Shown piece by piece: positions 34,801 through 46,546 of a stretch of DNA of 64,000 nt. The stretch is from contig OZ037842.1 of assembly GCA_964035575.1 (NCBI GenBank), positions 1,116,001 through 1,180,000 on the forward strand, in the 5' to 3' direction. Every line of letters begins with the position of its first letter. The stretch's first letter is position 1. The DNA is from Rhynchopus sp. YZ270_cl-10. Its lineage: Eukaryota; Euglenozoa; Diplonemea; Diplonemida; Diplonemidae. Below the pieces are notes generated by a model. It was given only the letters and a program-made list of their open reading frames with translations. It was not told the origin of the DNA and made no database searches. A program made the translations under genes and the position numbers.

Positions 34801-37800
34801 CCGCTGAAGTTCTTCCCGAAGGATATTGCCTTTCCGCAGAGGGGTGGGGTGATTTCGTTGATTGTGAACTATCAGTGGCTTATTAGGTACTTGCTGTGGC
34901 AGAACTTGATTGCCGCATATGTGCAGCCGCTTGGCGTGCCAGAGTGTTCTCAGTGGTTCTTCCTGAACCGACTTGCGGTGCTCGACTCTGGCTTCTGCCT
35001 GCTCTGCACCACATTCCACTACGTGACGTTGAGGCGCTTCAAGCGCAGGCTCCTGATTGAATTCTGGTGCTATTTGATTTTCTTTGTTCTCATTATTTTC
35101 ACGATTTCTACGAATTCGTTTCTTCAGTTTGTTTGTGAGTACTTTGATGGGGGGTGCGACAAAAACAAAGGACCGGTGGTGAACATTGGTGCAGGAGTCA
35201 CAGTCGACGTCGCCACCACGTACCTCGTTATTTCGTTCCTGTGGGCTGCGGGTGACGAGGCGCGTCTCCTCTCGCATCTGCAGATCTCGCAGGTGCACAA
35301 GTTGAGTGGGCGTTTCCGGAACCTCAACTTTGCACGAAAAGTGATGTTCGTCCGGCTGGCTTACATTATACCTACGGCCATCTCGTTGGGGACCGGTGGG
35401 GTGCTGATGTTTGCTGATCTCTACAAGGTATGTGTTTGACACTGTTGTTGTCACGTTTGGGGTTTTCGGTGTTGTAAAGTATGCGAAAGACGTGTTTGTG
35501 TGGTAGCTACAATGAAGAACTCACCAGACTGTCAAAAATCTAGAAGCAAACCCCAGGCGGATATCTACACTAATATGGCCAATATTTCAAAAAAGAACAA
35601 AAAACAAAAACAAAAAAATTTGAACAGTTTTCCGTGTGGGATTGGTGGCCAACAATGGACTCATGGATTGTCCTCGCTGCAATGGGCCTGCTGCCGTGTC
35701 TGACTGGTTGGGTTGTGTCGAACAAGATCATTGCACGTGGTAATATGGCCTCCCATATCAAGAGCGAGTCTTCGTACATTGTATGTCCCCTATCCTCCCC
35801 CTGTATCCTTTTGTAGATGTAGAGAGGGCGAAATGCGAACGTTTTTGTGGCGATATTAGTATTCCGCTATTTTTTTGCTCATCTTAATAAATCATTTGTT
35901 GGTCCCCTGAAGTGGGTAAGAAGTCCAAAATTTCCACTTTTTTCAATCTCTTTTCCCCATTATTCAGCTTGCAAACCTGATTTTTTGGACCTGCTACTTT
36001 GTACTGAACTGGTTGCTTGCGTACCACATTCTGATTCCTTCTGTTGACAACGTAGACTTCGATATCTGCGGCTGCACAGAAGGTTCCATGGCGTTGACCC
36101 AGTCACAGCTGGAGGTGTGCGAGGAGAAGATCCAGCTGATGTGCAATGTCGCTGTTGTGTTTGTGTGGATCAGTGCGTACCTGGTCTCATTTGTGTTTCT
36201 CTTTGCTTCGTATGAGGTGCTTCTGCTTGTTTTTGGTGTTGCGAGGGGGAAGTACATTCGTGTGGGGAATGTCCAGAACTGGCATGATGCTGGGGAGAAC
36301 TGGTATTCTATTTTGTGTAACTCTTTGAAGAACATTTCTCGTGCGTACCGTGACGACTCAGAGGACAGCACCAATGCTGTGCGGGGCGAGAAGGGATTGA
36401 ACAGTGCGCAGGCGTTTGCTTGGAATAGCTTTGTGGATGCGATGGAGGGCGACTACCTTTTGAGCAGTGCCGAGGGCAGCGCGCTGCGTGTCGAGTTCAG
36501 CAATGGGAGCAACGACGACGACAAGAAGTTTACCCCCAACTTTGGGATGAAGCCGCAGTCGTCCGAAGCACAGCGAAGAGTAGTGACGTATCTGTGGGGG
36601 CTAGAGTCGCTGTCTGCGCATGAAGGCAACCGTGAAAACTCTGACGTCTGCGTTGATGACCAGAAGCTGCACTTCACCCCCGAGGCAAACAAAACCCACC
36701 GTGTCGCCTGCATGCCTTCCCTCACAACGCTCATCCCCGTCTACAACGAGCCCGTCCTCTACAACAGCGACATGCTCAAGGTCACGCGTCCCAAAGGTAC
36801 CTCCTCAAAGCGTATCTCAGAAATTGAGTACCTCACCCTAGTCTACACAGCGGAGTGGGCAAACTTCGCGGCAAAGATGGCCACAAAGCACAAAGGCAAA
36901 TGGTGTCAAGACTCCGAAGAGAACGTAGGAACAGATCTCCTCAACGCTTTCATGGGGCCGAACTTCTCACCCTTCCCCTTCAAGGAAGGGCAGGATGCAG
37001 AGATTATCAGTGAAATCGAGTTTTGGGCGACAAACTGTGGGCAGACTTTGGCCCGTACGATCAAGGGTCTGAGCAATACCCGTGAGGGTCTGCTGCAGCT
37101 CTGTATGGTAGAGGAGTACGACCTGCTCACCCCTGTGCAGATCATGGAGTTGATAAGCAGCAAGTACCAGATGCTGATCTCTCACCAAACGTTCAATCCA
37201 CAGAACATTGGCAAGAAGACGAAGAAAGGCGAGCACACCGTGCAGGAGAACGCAGTGCTGCAGACCTTCCAGCGTGAGAAGTACTTCGAGTTGGTCACCA
37301 ACGACGACACACAGTTTCAGTCCCATTCGTGGGTGTTGCGGAAGCAGCTCATTTACCCTGCCCTCCCCTCAGAGCACAAAGGCTGCGAAAACAAAGTGCA
37401 GAGCAGTCTCGAAGACTGCGCAAAGGTGATCAAAGCCATGGAGAAGGAGCAGGACGTTCAGATTGGTGCTCAGTTCGACATTCTGAACAGATGGCATCGC
37501 GATCCTACGCGGACGACACCGTTTCCAGTGGGCGCGCTTGTTCGGGTCAACTTTAATGGGCGTGTTAAGGAGGAGCACTTTGGGCGCAAAACATCACATG
37601 AACTTCCGTACTATGCACAGCACAGCGTGTGTGCGGGGCAGTGGGTGGAGGCTGTCGTGGTTGCGTGCAAGGAGGTGCCGTCCACGGGGCGGCGGATGCA
37701 GTTGCGCACTTCGGCCATCTCCACGAAGGTGAACTTTGTTGCGTCTCCGTCGGACGGCGCAGACAGGCAGCAGGCGGCAGCTCTGGTGCTGCAGGACGTG

Positions 37801-40800
37801 ACTGCGGGGACGTGCAGAGGGGTCTACATCAATGCAGACAGAGGCAACTGCTTTGGCGACACGAACTTAGCAGGGTGGACCATCACCAGGGTGTCCGTCA
37901 CTCCAGAGGATGGCCCAGACTCCGAAGACAAGACCACACTCAAAGGCATCACGGAGTTGCTCAAACGGGACGTGATGGTTGATATCTCACTCCGTAAGTT
38001 TGGCCGCTGGGGAGACTACGACCTTGCGCAGTACGAAGTCGAGCTCGAGGACAGCCACGTCGACATTCACAGCATGGGTATAGATGCAGAGCGCGTCCGC
38101 GAACATAACGGCAAGACAATTATCATCGGTGTCAACACAGAGTACATCCAGCCCTTCCCCTTCCATGCACTCACCGTGCAGCGTGTCTCGCCACTCCGCA
38201 TTGGTGAGGGCAAGGCTGAAAACCAAATACACGCACTCCCCTTCGCTAAGGGGCAGGTCATCCAAGCGATGGACATGAATCAGTACGCCACGTCCGAGCA
38301 GGGCATGAAGATCCCGTTTCTCCTGAACGACTATTTTGCGATCCCAGGGAAACACCTGATGCAATCCGTGGCAGACCGATGGGACCACTCTCTGTTGATT
38401 CCTCCGTTCCGGATTGTGGGCTTTCCTGAACATTGTTTCACCCGAGCGTTGTCGATGGTGGGGGAGCTGATGGGTGCTGCGGAGTGGTGCTTTGTGACGA
38501 TCAACCAGCGGGTTTTGAACTGGCCACTGCGCATTAGGATGCACTATGGGCATCCAGACTTCTTTGATGGATACTGGGTGCGGACTAGGGGTGGTACTTC
38601 GAAGGCGTCCCCGAAGGTGAACACAAACGAGGACATCTTCGCTGGGTACGAAATGCTTGCGCGTGGCGAGCGGGGATCCTACGTTGAGTTCATGGAGGTG
38701 CAGAAGGGACGTGAGACAGCCTTCAAGAATGCATACGTCTTTGAGTCTAAGCTGGCGCAGGGCGCTGCACAGCAGATCCGTTCCTACGATCTCTACACTT
38801 TGAACAGAAAGCTCGACATTTTCCAGAGGTTTTCCCTCTTCTACGGGTCCATTGCGTTTTACATGACGAACTTCATTATGTCAATCTCCATCAACTACTA
38901 CATCCTGAGCATCGTGTTGTTCAGCATGAGTGGCGTGACGTACCATCAGCTGGGTCTGCTGGATGCGATCATCGCGATCCCATGGCTCTTCCAGATCGGA
39001 TACGTGCTTGCCATTCCGATGGTCGTGGAGTTGATAGTCCAGAAGGGGCTGCTCACGGGGATAGGGGAGTTTCTTACTACGCTCCCTGTTGCCATTATCT
39101 TCTTTATTTTCCACATGAGGACGAAGACCTACTACTTCGGGAAAGGGCTTCTCGTTGGTGCTGGCGGCTATGCGTCTACAGGGCGTGGGTTCGGTCTCGA
39201 TCGAAGTGACCCAAAAGAGATGTACCAAACCTACGCAGAGTCGCACTTCAAAGAAGGTATAATCCCCACTCTCCTGATAATTCGTATACCTTAATGTGAG
39301 GGATGCTTGGTGCAGACTGTGGTAGTTTCAAAAAGAGATAATCATTTTAATGACGATGGATGTGCGGTGAGTGGCTTTGAACTTTGTGTATTTATTATTG
39401 ATAAAACCAAACCTTCACACCATACAGCACTGATAATCTTCATTTGCCTCACGTTGTACGCAATCCACGGGAGCGACCCGATTCTACCGTACTTAGCAAG
39501 GGTATGTGGCAGAAGAAAACAAAACGACCCCCTTTTTTAGGTAGCATCGTGTCATTACCCCAACGCCGTTGTGCAAAGCCTCAACCAACTCTTTTTTTTT
39601 TGCGGAGAACCGGAGCCCCTGCGTCGACAGAGGGTTTGCACTTCCCAGCCTCCATTTTCCCCCCATGTGCACCTTTATTTATATCCATTGGGCTTCCTTT
39701 TACACCTTCTGTCGTTGGCCACAGGGTATTTGTGCTTTCATCCATGGTTGGCATCGTATGTGGGTCAGTTGAGGTGCTACCAATTGCTATTATCTTTTTA
39801 TTTCACATCAACTTCACTTTTATTTTACGGTGACTAAGGACGAGAGGCTAGGATCATCTTATAAACTTTTCTTTTATTTTGGGTGTGCACATTGAGCACA
39901 GTACGCAACGTGGAGGGGTGTCAGCAACGCAGTGCTTCACAGCGCCTGCTATACAACGTTGCGCCTGATCTTTCGTCACATTTCAACTTCTCTTGCACAC
40001 CCAACCTTCCCCCCTATCCACAGACATTTACGATCATCCTCATCTGCATTTCGTGGCTGTGGTCTCCTATTCTGTTTAACCCAATGACGACGACGCATGA
40101 GATCCATCATGGGTTTAAGAACATGATTGAGTGGCTTAAGACGAGTTCACGTGACACAACGCGTGAGGAGGTGGATGCCATGGAGGCAGGGCTTGAGGCT
40201 GTGCGGTGCAAGCGTGCGTTGCAGCTGGAGAACAACTTGACGGAGGAGGAGAACGAGCAGGGTGCGCTGGGATCGCCGTCGCACCCCTCATTCACAGGCT
40301 CGCAGGGGCGGGGGGAGGAGGAAGAGGAGGACGGTACGTCTGCTGCTGGCGCAAGCCCTGCGCGTGCAGTGACCCCAGACCCAGAGAGTGACCGCAACCA
40401 GCAGCTCACCCTTCTCGTCGACACAAAGCTCCGCCAGTGGTACAAAACTATCACCGCCGTCCGCGATGCCCCGTTTTCAACCAAATTCAAGTCAAGCAAA
40501 CGCGACATGCTCGCAAAAGACTCGGACAGAACAAAGGAGCTGATCCTCACCTTCGACACCCCTGCCAGCCACGCCGCCTTTGCAGAGGACAGATGCCGCC
40601 GTATGCTCATCAACCAGTTCCTCAACGGCTCGAACGACACAATAGACGTGCGCTGGCTGCAAATAGAAGACACAAACGTGTACATCATGCGTTGCACAGA
40701 CCAGGCCACACCAACGTCTCTCATGAACATCTACAGGCAGATCTGTGACGCAAGTGGCTGCATTTGTTTCACCTTCGCGGGGCAGGACATCACTGTCAAG

Positions 40801-41880
40801 GTCGAGAGCTTTGTTACGTGGGCCAAGTGGCGGGTCCCCACGTACGACTCGCTTGACCAGATGATCACACAGTACTGGCTGACGGAAGGGAGGCGCGAGC
40901 GCACAGAGGCGTCTTGGAAGGCATGGTACCTGCGTCGTGTGGTGTTCGACATTTGGATGCTTGAGGACGAGCACGCGCAGTCGCTCTCGATGCGTGTTGT
41001 GTCGATTGTCATCAAGTCGTACCTGCACATAGAGTTCTTCCTCCCGTGGCTGCTGATTGCGCTGGCGTACTTCAACATGGAGTCGATGTGGCTGCTCTTC
41101 ATGATGCTGTTTGTGTGGTATCTGTTTGTCTTCATTGACAGCAACACGAAGGACAGACACGATTACCCGCAGTCTATCAAGGCGCTTACCTTGCTGATGC
41201 TGCCCATGGCGATTATATACTACCAATATGCGGTTATCACGGCGAAGGAGCTGTTTTGGTCTTGCATTGCGTTTTTTATTGGGTCGTGTTCGCTGATTTC
41301 TGTGTATGTTGGGTTGATGAACTCGGTGGCGTGGTTCCAGAAGAAGCAGGTTAAGGAGACGTCGAGCAGGCGTGTGTCGGACGGGTATGAGGCGGGCCGC
41401 CAGCAGCGTCGTGATGACGTTACCCGTGCGAACGAGCAGGAAAAGGAAGCTGCCCGCCTCTTCTTGCAGCGAGTGTTGATCCCGAGCACCGATGTGTCTC
41501 TTGTCATTGGGGTGCCCTTCATGATCATGTGTCTCATGGTCATCGGCAACGTGCTGGCTGCCGCCATGTCCACCTGGATCACTGCAATGATGTACAACGG
41601 TACTGTCGCAGAAGCATGGAAAAAGGCATATTTCCAGTCCGCCCCACACACACCAAGCGACAGTGGTGACAAAGGTGGCAACGGAGGTGCGATACAGGCA
41701 ATCCCCAGCAGTGCGCCACGCACCAATGCGCAAATGACCTGTCTGGATGCAGTGAACGTGTCTGCAGGTACAGCACTGAGAGGAAGTATACCAAAACTTT
41801 CCTCCATTTCCTCGTCATCCATCCCAACACTGCAAGACGACATCAGAAGGCGTCTTGGCGAAGACAAAGCAGATTTATGA
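31828..41880 (+). CDS. GH-A-clan glycosidase-like domain fused to GT48 1,3-beta-glucan synthase, 2990 aa, five exons
   Basis: Predicted to polymerise UDP-glucose into beta-1,3-glucan at a membrane. Exons 31828-35427, 35628-35780, 35968-39256, 39428-39501 and 40024-41880 join in consistent phases. Residues 1-24 look like a signal peptide (LLLLVSVAGVCSA). Residues about 50-400 form an extracytoplasmic TIM-barrel resembling GH72 glucanosyltransferases or GH5: VKGVGYSP, NVIRTWSWD, IGNELNEE (putative acid/base Glu, about 190), VFTEYGLD (putative nucleophile Glu, about 303), and a Cys-rich end. A membrane segment follows at about 495-520. Next come the FKS1-type domain (DAIRIVHEKYCEGYFLYMGK, about 750), membrane helices, and the GT48 core: LIPVYNEPVLY (about 1500), NCGQTLARTIKG, QAMDMNQY, RIRMHYGHPDFFDGYW, TRGGTSKASPKVNTNEDIFA, YVEFMEVQKGRE. 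A multi-helix C-terminal domain with SPILFNP completes it. The core matches fungal Fks and plant callose synthases; the N-terminal glycosidase-like domain is absent from those. Confidence 0.93.
35535..35612 (+). repeat. Family D repeat in glucan synthase intron 1
   Basis: GGATATCTACACTAATATGG, then ccaatatttcaaaaaagaac and an A-rich run. It ends about 15 bp before the 3' splice site at 35627, so it makes up much of the 200-bp intron. Confidence 0.6.
39600..39880 (+). repeat. Family A-like and family B repeats in glucan synthase intron 4
   Basis: A worn A-like piece (CCCCTGCGTCGACAGAGGGT, then ttgcacttcc) is at 39608-39650. A second A-like tail (ATTTCACATCAACTTCACTT) directly abuts a good B copy at 39828-39880 (GGTGACTAAGGACGAGAGGC, then TAGGATCATCTTATAAACTT). 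Intron 39502-40023. Confidence 0.7.
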
Positions 41881-42711
41881 AAGCTATAAAATTTTATCAT
41901 CATTTTCCCCCTCTTTTTTTACGGTCCGCACGCGACGTCCACTCCTAGTTGTACATAGTTTTGCGGTGTTCTTCTCACAACCGGCCCGTTTGTCGCAGGG
42001 TGGTTTTTTCTTAACGACAAAGAACACCCTTTTTTTTTTTTTTTACTATTTGCAAACGTAACTGTCCCCAAACCCCTCCCTTCAACGACCGAATTGCAAA
42101 AAACGACAAAACGGCTAAATTTCTCAAAAAACAACAACAAAAAACGAAAAAAAAAACACACACTCTCCCTACCACTGTGGGCGATTGTCGATACCTACTA
42201 TTAGATGGGGTACGTACGGGGTCCTCTCATTCCAAAACCCTACCCAAGGGAAACCTTTCCCCAGCCAATTTATCCACAAATATGTACAGGGTGTATACGA
42301 GTATTTGTGTGCCAGACAGAGGAAAAAGCAAAAAAACAGTGGGTGCCATAAATTTAAAAAAATGCTTCCCCTGCGTGAGGGGTGTAGCACGATTATCTGT
42401 CTGTTTTTTTTTTTGTACCCCATTTGGTTGTTTTCTATTTTTTTCGATTTTCTTCGAAAAAAAAAAAAATCCTGTGTTGTTTCCAGAGCTCGCGCTAAAG
42501 TCCATCCCTCATCCCGGGATTTTTGGGGGTTTTGGTAGGAACGTTTTTTTTTTTGCAGTACGGGGATTTCATTAAGAAACCAGAAGTTCTAATATTGTTG
42601 AGTAAGACCACCACATAGTGGACTTGCATATACATGTGACCCCGCCGTGGAACGCAATTGGCTCGGAAAGTCAAAAGAAAGAGGAGAAAAAAGAAAAGGA
42701 AAAAAAAAAAA

Positions 42712-43250
42712 GTTGGTTACCGTGCGCCTGCGGCGCTGCCTGTTCCCTTCCAGTTTCTACAGGCAAACACTTGCCCCCTTTACCTTACACTGACGGGTAT
42801 TGACCAAAACCAAGAACTTGTCCATTTCGGCAAATTGACCCCACCACAGAACGGACGAATTCCGGAAATGCAAATGCCGGTGTTTTCGCGCATTTTCATG
42901 TTGCAAGACGTCAGGATCAGGGAGAGAAAATCTGGTTGTGGGATTTACATTGGCCCTCTTTACCCTACATGGATTTTGACCAAAACCAAAAAATTGGCCA
43001 TTTCGGCAAAGTGACCCCACCACAGCGCGGACGGATTCCGGAAATTCCAATCGCGGTATGTTTTGGGGCTGAAAACCCACTGATTTTCAGGAGAAAAATT
43101 GCTTCCAAATCTCGGAATTTTCCGAATTTTCCTGAAAATGACCCTTGTTTACGAGTATGGGTTCATATTTTGCGAAAATTTAAGTCACTAAAATTTTGTC
43201 CATTTTTCCGTATATACCCCACCACAAGCCGGGATTGGCCCGGAAATGCC
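42712..43250 (+). repeat. Composite repeat H+E, copy 2, with tandem E units
   Basis: The H word (ACCGTGCGCCTGCGGCGC) at 42720 is followed by E units at 42774-42872 and 42954-43048 (TTTACCYTACA, TTGACCAAAACCAA, CATTTCGGCAAA, GACCCCACCACAG, GGACGRATTCCGGAAAT). A worn third unit is at 43194-43250. The spacing of the first two is 180 bp. The same H and E words occur in the opposite strand at 29.4-30.0 kb. Confidence 0.6.
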
Positions 43251-43437
43251 ACAAAACGGGGTTTCCGGGCCTCCCCAGCTAACCTTTTCAAGGAACGTTT
43301 TTCCGTACCCGAAATCCATTTTTTCCCCATTTTTTCCCATAATTAGCGCGACCACTGGTTGTTTCAGTGCATTGCATCCCCGAGGATACCTCTCTGTGCC
43401 TCTGTTGCTGGTATGTCGGGATGTGTCTTTTATTTCA

Positions 43438-43535
43438 AGGTGACTAAAACATGAGAGGCATCTGATAAACTTTTCTCTTTGCAAGGTGACTTAGCAATGT
43501 GGCGCTTTAAACCCATCTTACAAACCTTTCTTTTC
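43438..43535 (+). repeat. Two adjacent family B repeats
   Basis: AAGGTGACTAAAACATGAGA ... GATAAACTTTTCTCTTT (43438-43480), then AAGGTGACTTAGCAATGTGG ... CCATCTTACAAACCTTTC (43483-43535). Confidence 0.75.
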
Positions 43536-44352
43536 ATGTGACATCAAATTTGGGTGCAATCCTATGAGGAAATCCTACCCATTTGTGATTTTTTTTTTTA
43601 TTCCTACGAAGCTTGCTTTAAAGGGGAAATAGTATTACCGGTACGGTCGCCAATCATCCCTCAAACAGGAGGATTGTGCAATCAACGAAAAAAAACCTTT
43701 TTTCCTTTTACTTACCTACCGATCCTACTATTTTTGATAAAAAAACGGTAATTTTGGGCGACTAAGTATTCGAACCGACTCATTTTACCACCCCCCTCCC
43801 CAGATGTACGTGTATGAGAGGCATTCGTCTTTCAGGGCTTTTTTATTTTATTTTATTTTATTTGCGTGAAAAAAAAATGTTCTTCGTGAAGTTCATTTTG
43901 TCTTTCCGGTGTGTTCCTTTTGTTTATATCTTCTCACTTCTCTCTCGAATTGAAACCCCCCGGTTGGTGTATGGTATCTGTGGACAAAAAAAAAAAATGT
44001 CGGTTTTGCGGGCTTTGTTTGCACAGAACCTGTTCTTGATATGGGGACGCAAGGACTGCTCGATTTAAGAAAAAAAAAATATCAACGTGTGTTATGGTTG
44101 AGTGACCAAAGGGAAAGGCGAGAGCTGTCTCAACTTTCTTCCCCCAAAAAAAAGCAACACTCTTTTGCGTGTACTGTTAAAGGAGGGATGTCCTCCGTTT
44201 TTTGGTGCCCCTTGTGTACAGTTAGTTCTTCCTCCTTCCCAAAGCCCTCCTGGGAGGCCTCGTCTTTTTTTCTCAAAAAAAAAATAAAAAAAACTTAACG
44301 CCGTGGACAATCTGCATCTGCAAGTGTCTGCACGTTACTCCTTACTTTGTTT

Positions 44353-44405
44353 AAGGTGACTAAGCACAAGAGGCTTAGGATCATCTTATAAACTTTTCTT
44401 TGTTT
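44353..44405 (+). repeat. Family B repeat, near consensus
   Basis: AAGGTGACTAAGCACAAGAG, GCTTAGGATCATCTTATAAA and CTTTTCTTTG: one of the best-preserved copies. Confidence 0.8.
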
Positions 44406-45007
44406 CAATTATGGGTAACTATGTTGACATAGTAATGTCAGGGATCTGACCCAAAAAAAATTTTTTGGGCAGTCCCTAATATCAATACAAGTCTGTATGT
44501 CACCCATATGGTTTGGTTTGAACACCGCTGGGGTGGGGCATTTTGTTGTGCAAATGATTCGCTGATTTACGGCTACCAGATTTACTCAATTACAGAATCG
44601 AAAATGATTCGCTCATTATAAAAGTGGGGCGGTCAAACAAAAAAATGACTGACTCCCCCACTTCATGCAAAATGGCGGTTTGATCTCCGTTCTCTTGGTG
44701 GTTCTCACAATGGTTTCAAGAGGAATATTATTTTCTCCTTGGGAGGAAGCTTGTCTTTGTTTTGATCGGCAAATGGGGGGGTTGGCTGGTTGGCCCTTCA
44801 ATGTCAACAACCCGTCTCTTGCTTTCATTACCCCTTCCTCCACTCTTTAATTCGTGGATTTGTGTTTTTTTCCCCCCCTCTTTTTGTTCTAGGTACACTA
44901 TGTTGTGCTAGACAAAGCGGGATGGGGCGTTTTTTTAGATAAATTTACGTGTTTTTCCTGTTTTTCTTTTCCATCGTCTCAAGGCATTTTTTTTTTTTTG
45001 GACATTT

Positions 45008-45586
45008 TGAGGTGATCCAGCGCACACTTTTCCACACTTTTTCACACCGTGAAAACATGTGAAAATAAGTGAAAACGTGTGAAACCAAGTGAAAATATGT
45101 GAAACCATGTGAAAACATGTGAAACCAAGTGAAAATGTGTGAAACCATGTGAAAATATGTGAAACCAAGTGAAAATGTGTGAAAACATGTGAAACCAAGT
45201 GAAAATGTGTGAAACCATGTGAAAATATGTGAAACCAAGTGAAAACATGTGAAACCATGTGAAAACATGTGAAACCAAGTGAAAATGTGTGAAAACATGT
45301 GAAACCAAGTGAAAATGTGTGAAACCATGTGAAAATATGTGAAACCAAGTGAAAACATGTGAAACCATGTGAAAACATGTGAAACCAAGTGAAAATGTGT
45401 GAAACCAAGTGAAAACACCAAGTTTTTTTTCTGGAGGAATCCACTCAGAGTGCGTGAAGCAGTTTTTTTTTCACTTTCGTACACACTTTTTCACACCGTG
45501 AAACCATGTGAAAATGTGTGAAACCAAGTGAAAATGTGTGAAACCATGTGAAAATGTGTGAAAAAGCGTGAGACTGGATCACCTCA
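45008..45586. mobile_element. 579-bp inverted-repeat element filled by a 10-bp tandem array
   Basis: Perfect 13-bp terminal inverted repeats TGAGGTGATCCAG and CTGGATCACCTCA, with the pentamer CATTT on both sides (45003-45007 and 45587-45591). Subterminal sequences (CACACTTTTTCACACCGTG) recur at 45035 and 45482. Inside is a tandem array of 10-bp units of the type GAAAACATGT, GAAACCAAGT, GAAAATGTGT (about 45051-45410), with a second short array at 45499-45560. An 11-unit, 110-bp higher-order block at 45181-45290 is repeated exactly at 45291-45400. No coding capacity; the long reverse-strand open frames arise because the array has no stop in any frame. Confidence 0.75.
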
Positions 45587-45897
45587 CATTTTTTGAAAAA
45601 AAACAATTTCAATAAAAAACACAAACCACGCTCCCTATTCAAATGAAAAACACCTCATTTTTTCCCGCAAAAAAAAAGGGTGTTTTTTTGACCTCACCTG
45701 TTTTACGGAGTATGGTTCTGTGCGCTCTCCTCTTATAATCTTGACCACTCTCTGATGCAGTGATAAAACCTGACCCCAAACCTATCTCGCCTATGTACCC
45801 TTGGGTATCCAATGATTCCCGTTCGTTATTTGACGAGTGGAGGCGGGAGTAGGAGATAATAATGGTGTCTATGAAAGGAGAGAAAAGCGAGGAAGGC

Positions 45898-45972
45898 TGC
45901 GTGGAGCTTACACGAAAAAAAAAAAAAAAATAGGCGAGGTGACTACAGGTTATTAATATTTCAATTATCCAA
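45898..45972 (+). repeat. Family D repeat
   Basis: GCGTGGAGCTTACACG, an A run, GGCGAGGTGACTACAGGTTA, then ttaatatttcaattatcc. Its best match is 19145-19220. Confidence 0.65.
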
Positions 45973-46546
45973 CGAAAAAAAAAACCCCCGTTCAAACCTT
46001 ATTTTATTATATTGCAGGATTGCTTGACCCCCTCTTCTTGGCAGGCCTTATTTTTTTTGAAATATCTGGCTATGATTTAGTGTGGATATCCCAATCTCCT
46101 CACTTTACCTTCATTTTCTACGGAGCGAAATTTTTTTTATTTGTTTATTCATTCAAAAAATTCTCCTTCATCGCAATCCGTAAAAGCAAAAAAAATAAAC
46201 AGTACGAACAGCTCCCTCCCCCAAGATGGAGGGTTCATCACGACATGAGCCCCATCTCTCAAAAACTTCATCTTCTTTGTTTCTTTGTACAACGCATCGG
46301 CCTAGATGCGGGAGAGCATTTTAAAAATATAAAAGAAACCACATTTTTTTCCTTCTCTCCCCCTCCCAGACATTTTAGTCGCTTTTAAAGACAAATCATC
46401 GTGAAAGATACACACCTTGAGAGCGGATCAGCATGTCTTCAGATTAGCTTCCATTTTTTTTGTCGTTTTTTTGTGTTGTCTGTTAGATTAGGGTAAAACG
46501 TTTTTCAAAAAAAAAAATACTTTCAAACCCAGGACAACACATTACA

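Larger units (their letters stand above)
41881..46546. other. Gene-free stretch of 4.7 kb
   Basis: No convincing gene was recognised. Contents from left: A/T-rich homopolymer DNA; a family F word GGGCGATTGTCGATACC (42181); composite repeat H+E (42712-43250); two family B copies (43438, 43483); another B copy (44353); the 579-bp inverted-repeat element (45008-45586); a family D copy (45898-45972); T-rich leader-like sequence before APC10. Confidence 0.55.

Noticed and set aside
34504-35454. 316-codon reverse-strand open frame
   Set aside because: Antisense to the FKS1-type part of the glucan synthase.
39883-40023. Start of a separate gene at 39883
   Set aside because: The sequence before 40024 is intron with A/B repeats; the frame from 40024 joins exon 4 in phase and supplies the family-typical C-terminus of GT48.
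40492-41733. 413-codon reverse-strand open frame
   Set aside because: It is antisense to the C-terminal domain of the glucan synthase, which has clear homology and codon bias; the reverse frame is Arg/His-rich with no domain.
45051-45410. CRISPR-like array
   Set aside because: Units are contiguous 10-mers with no spacers, in a nuclear eukaryotic genome.
44935-45484. Three overlapping reverse-strand frames rich in Phe, His, Thr and Trp
   Set aside because: They read the 10-bp array in successive frames; the array has no stop codon on that strand.
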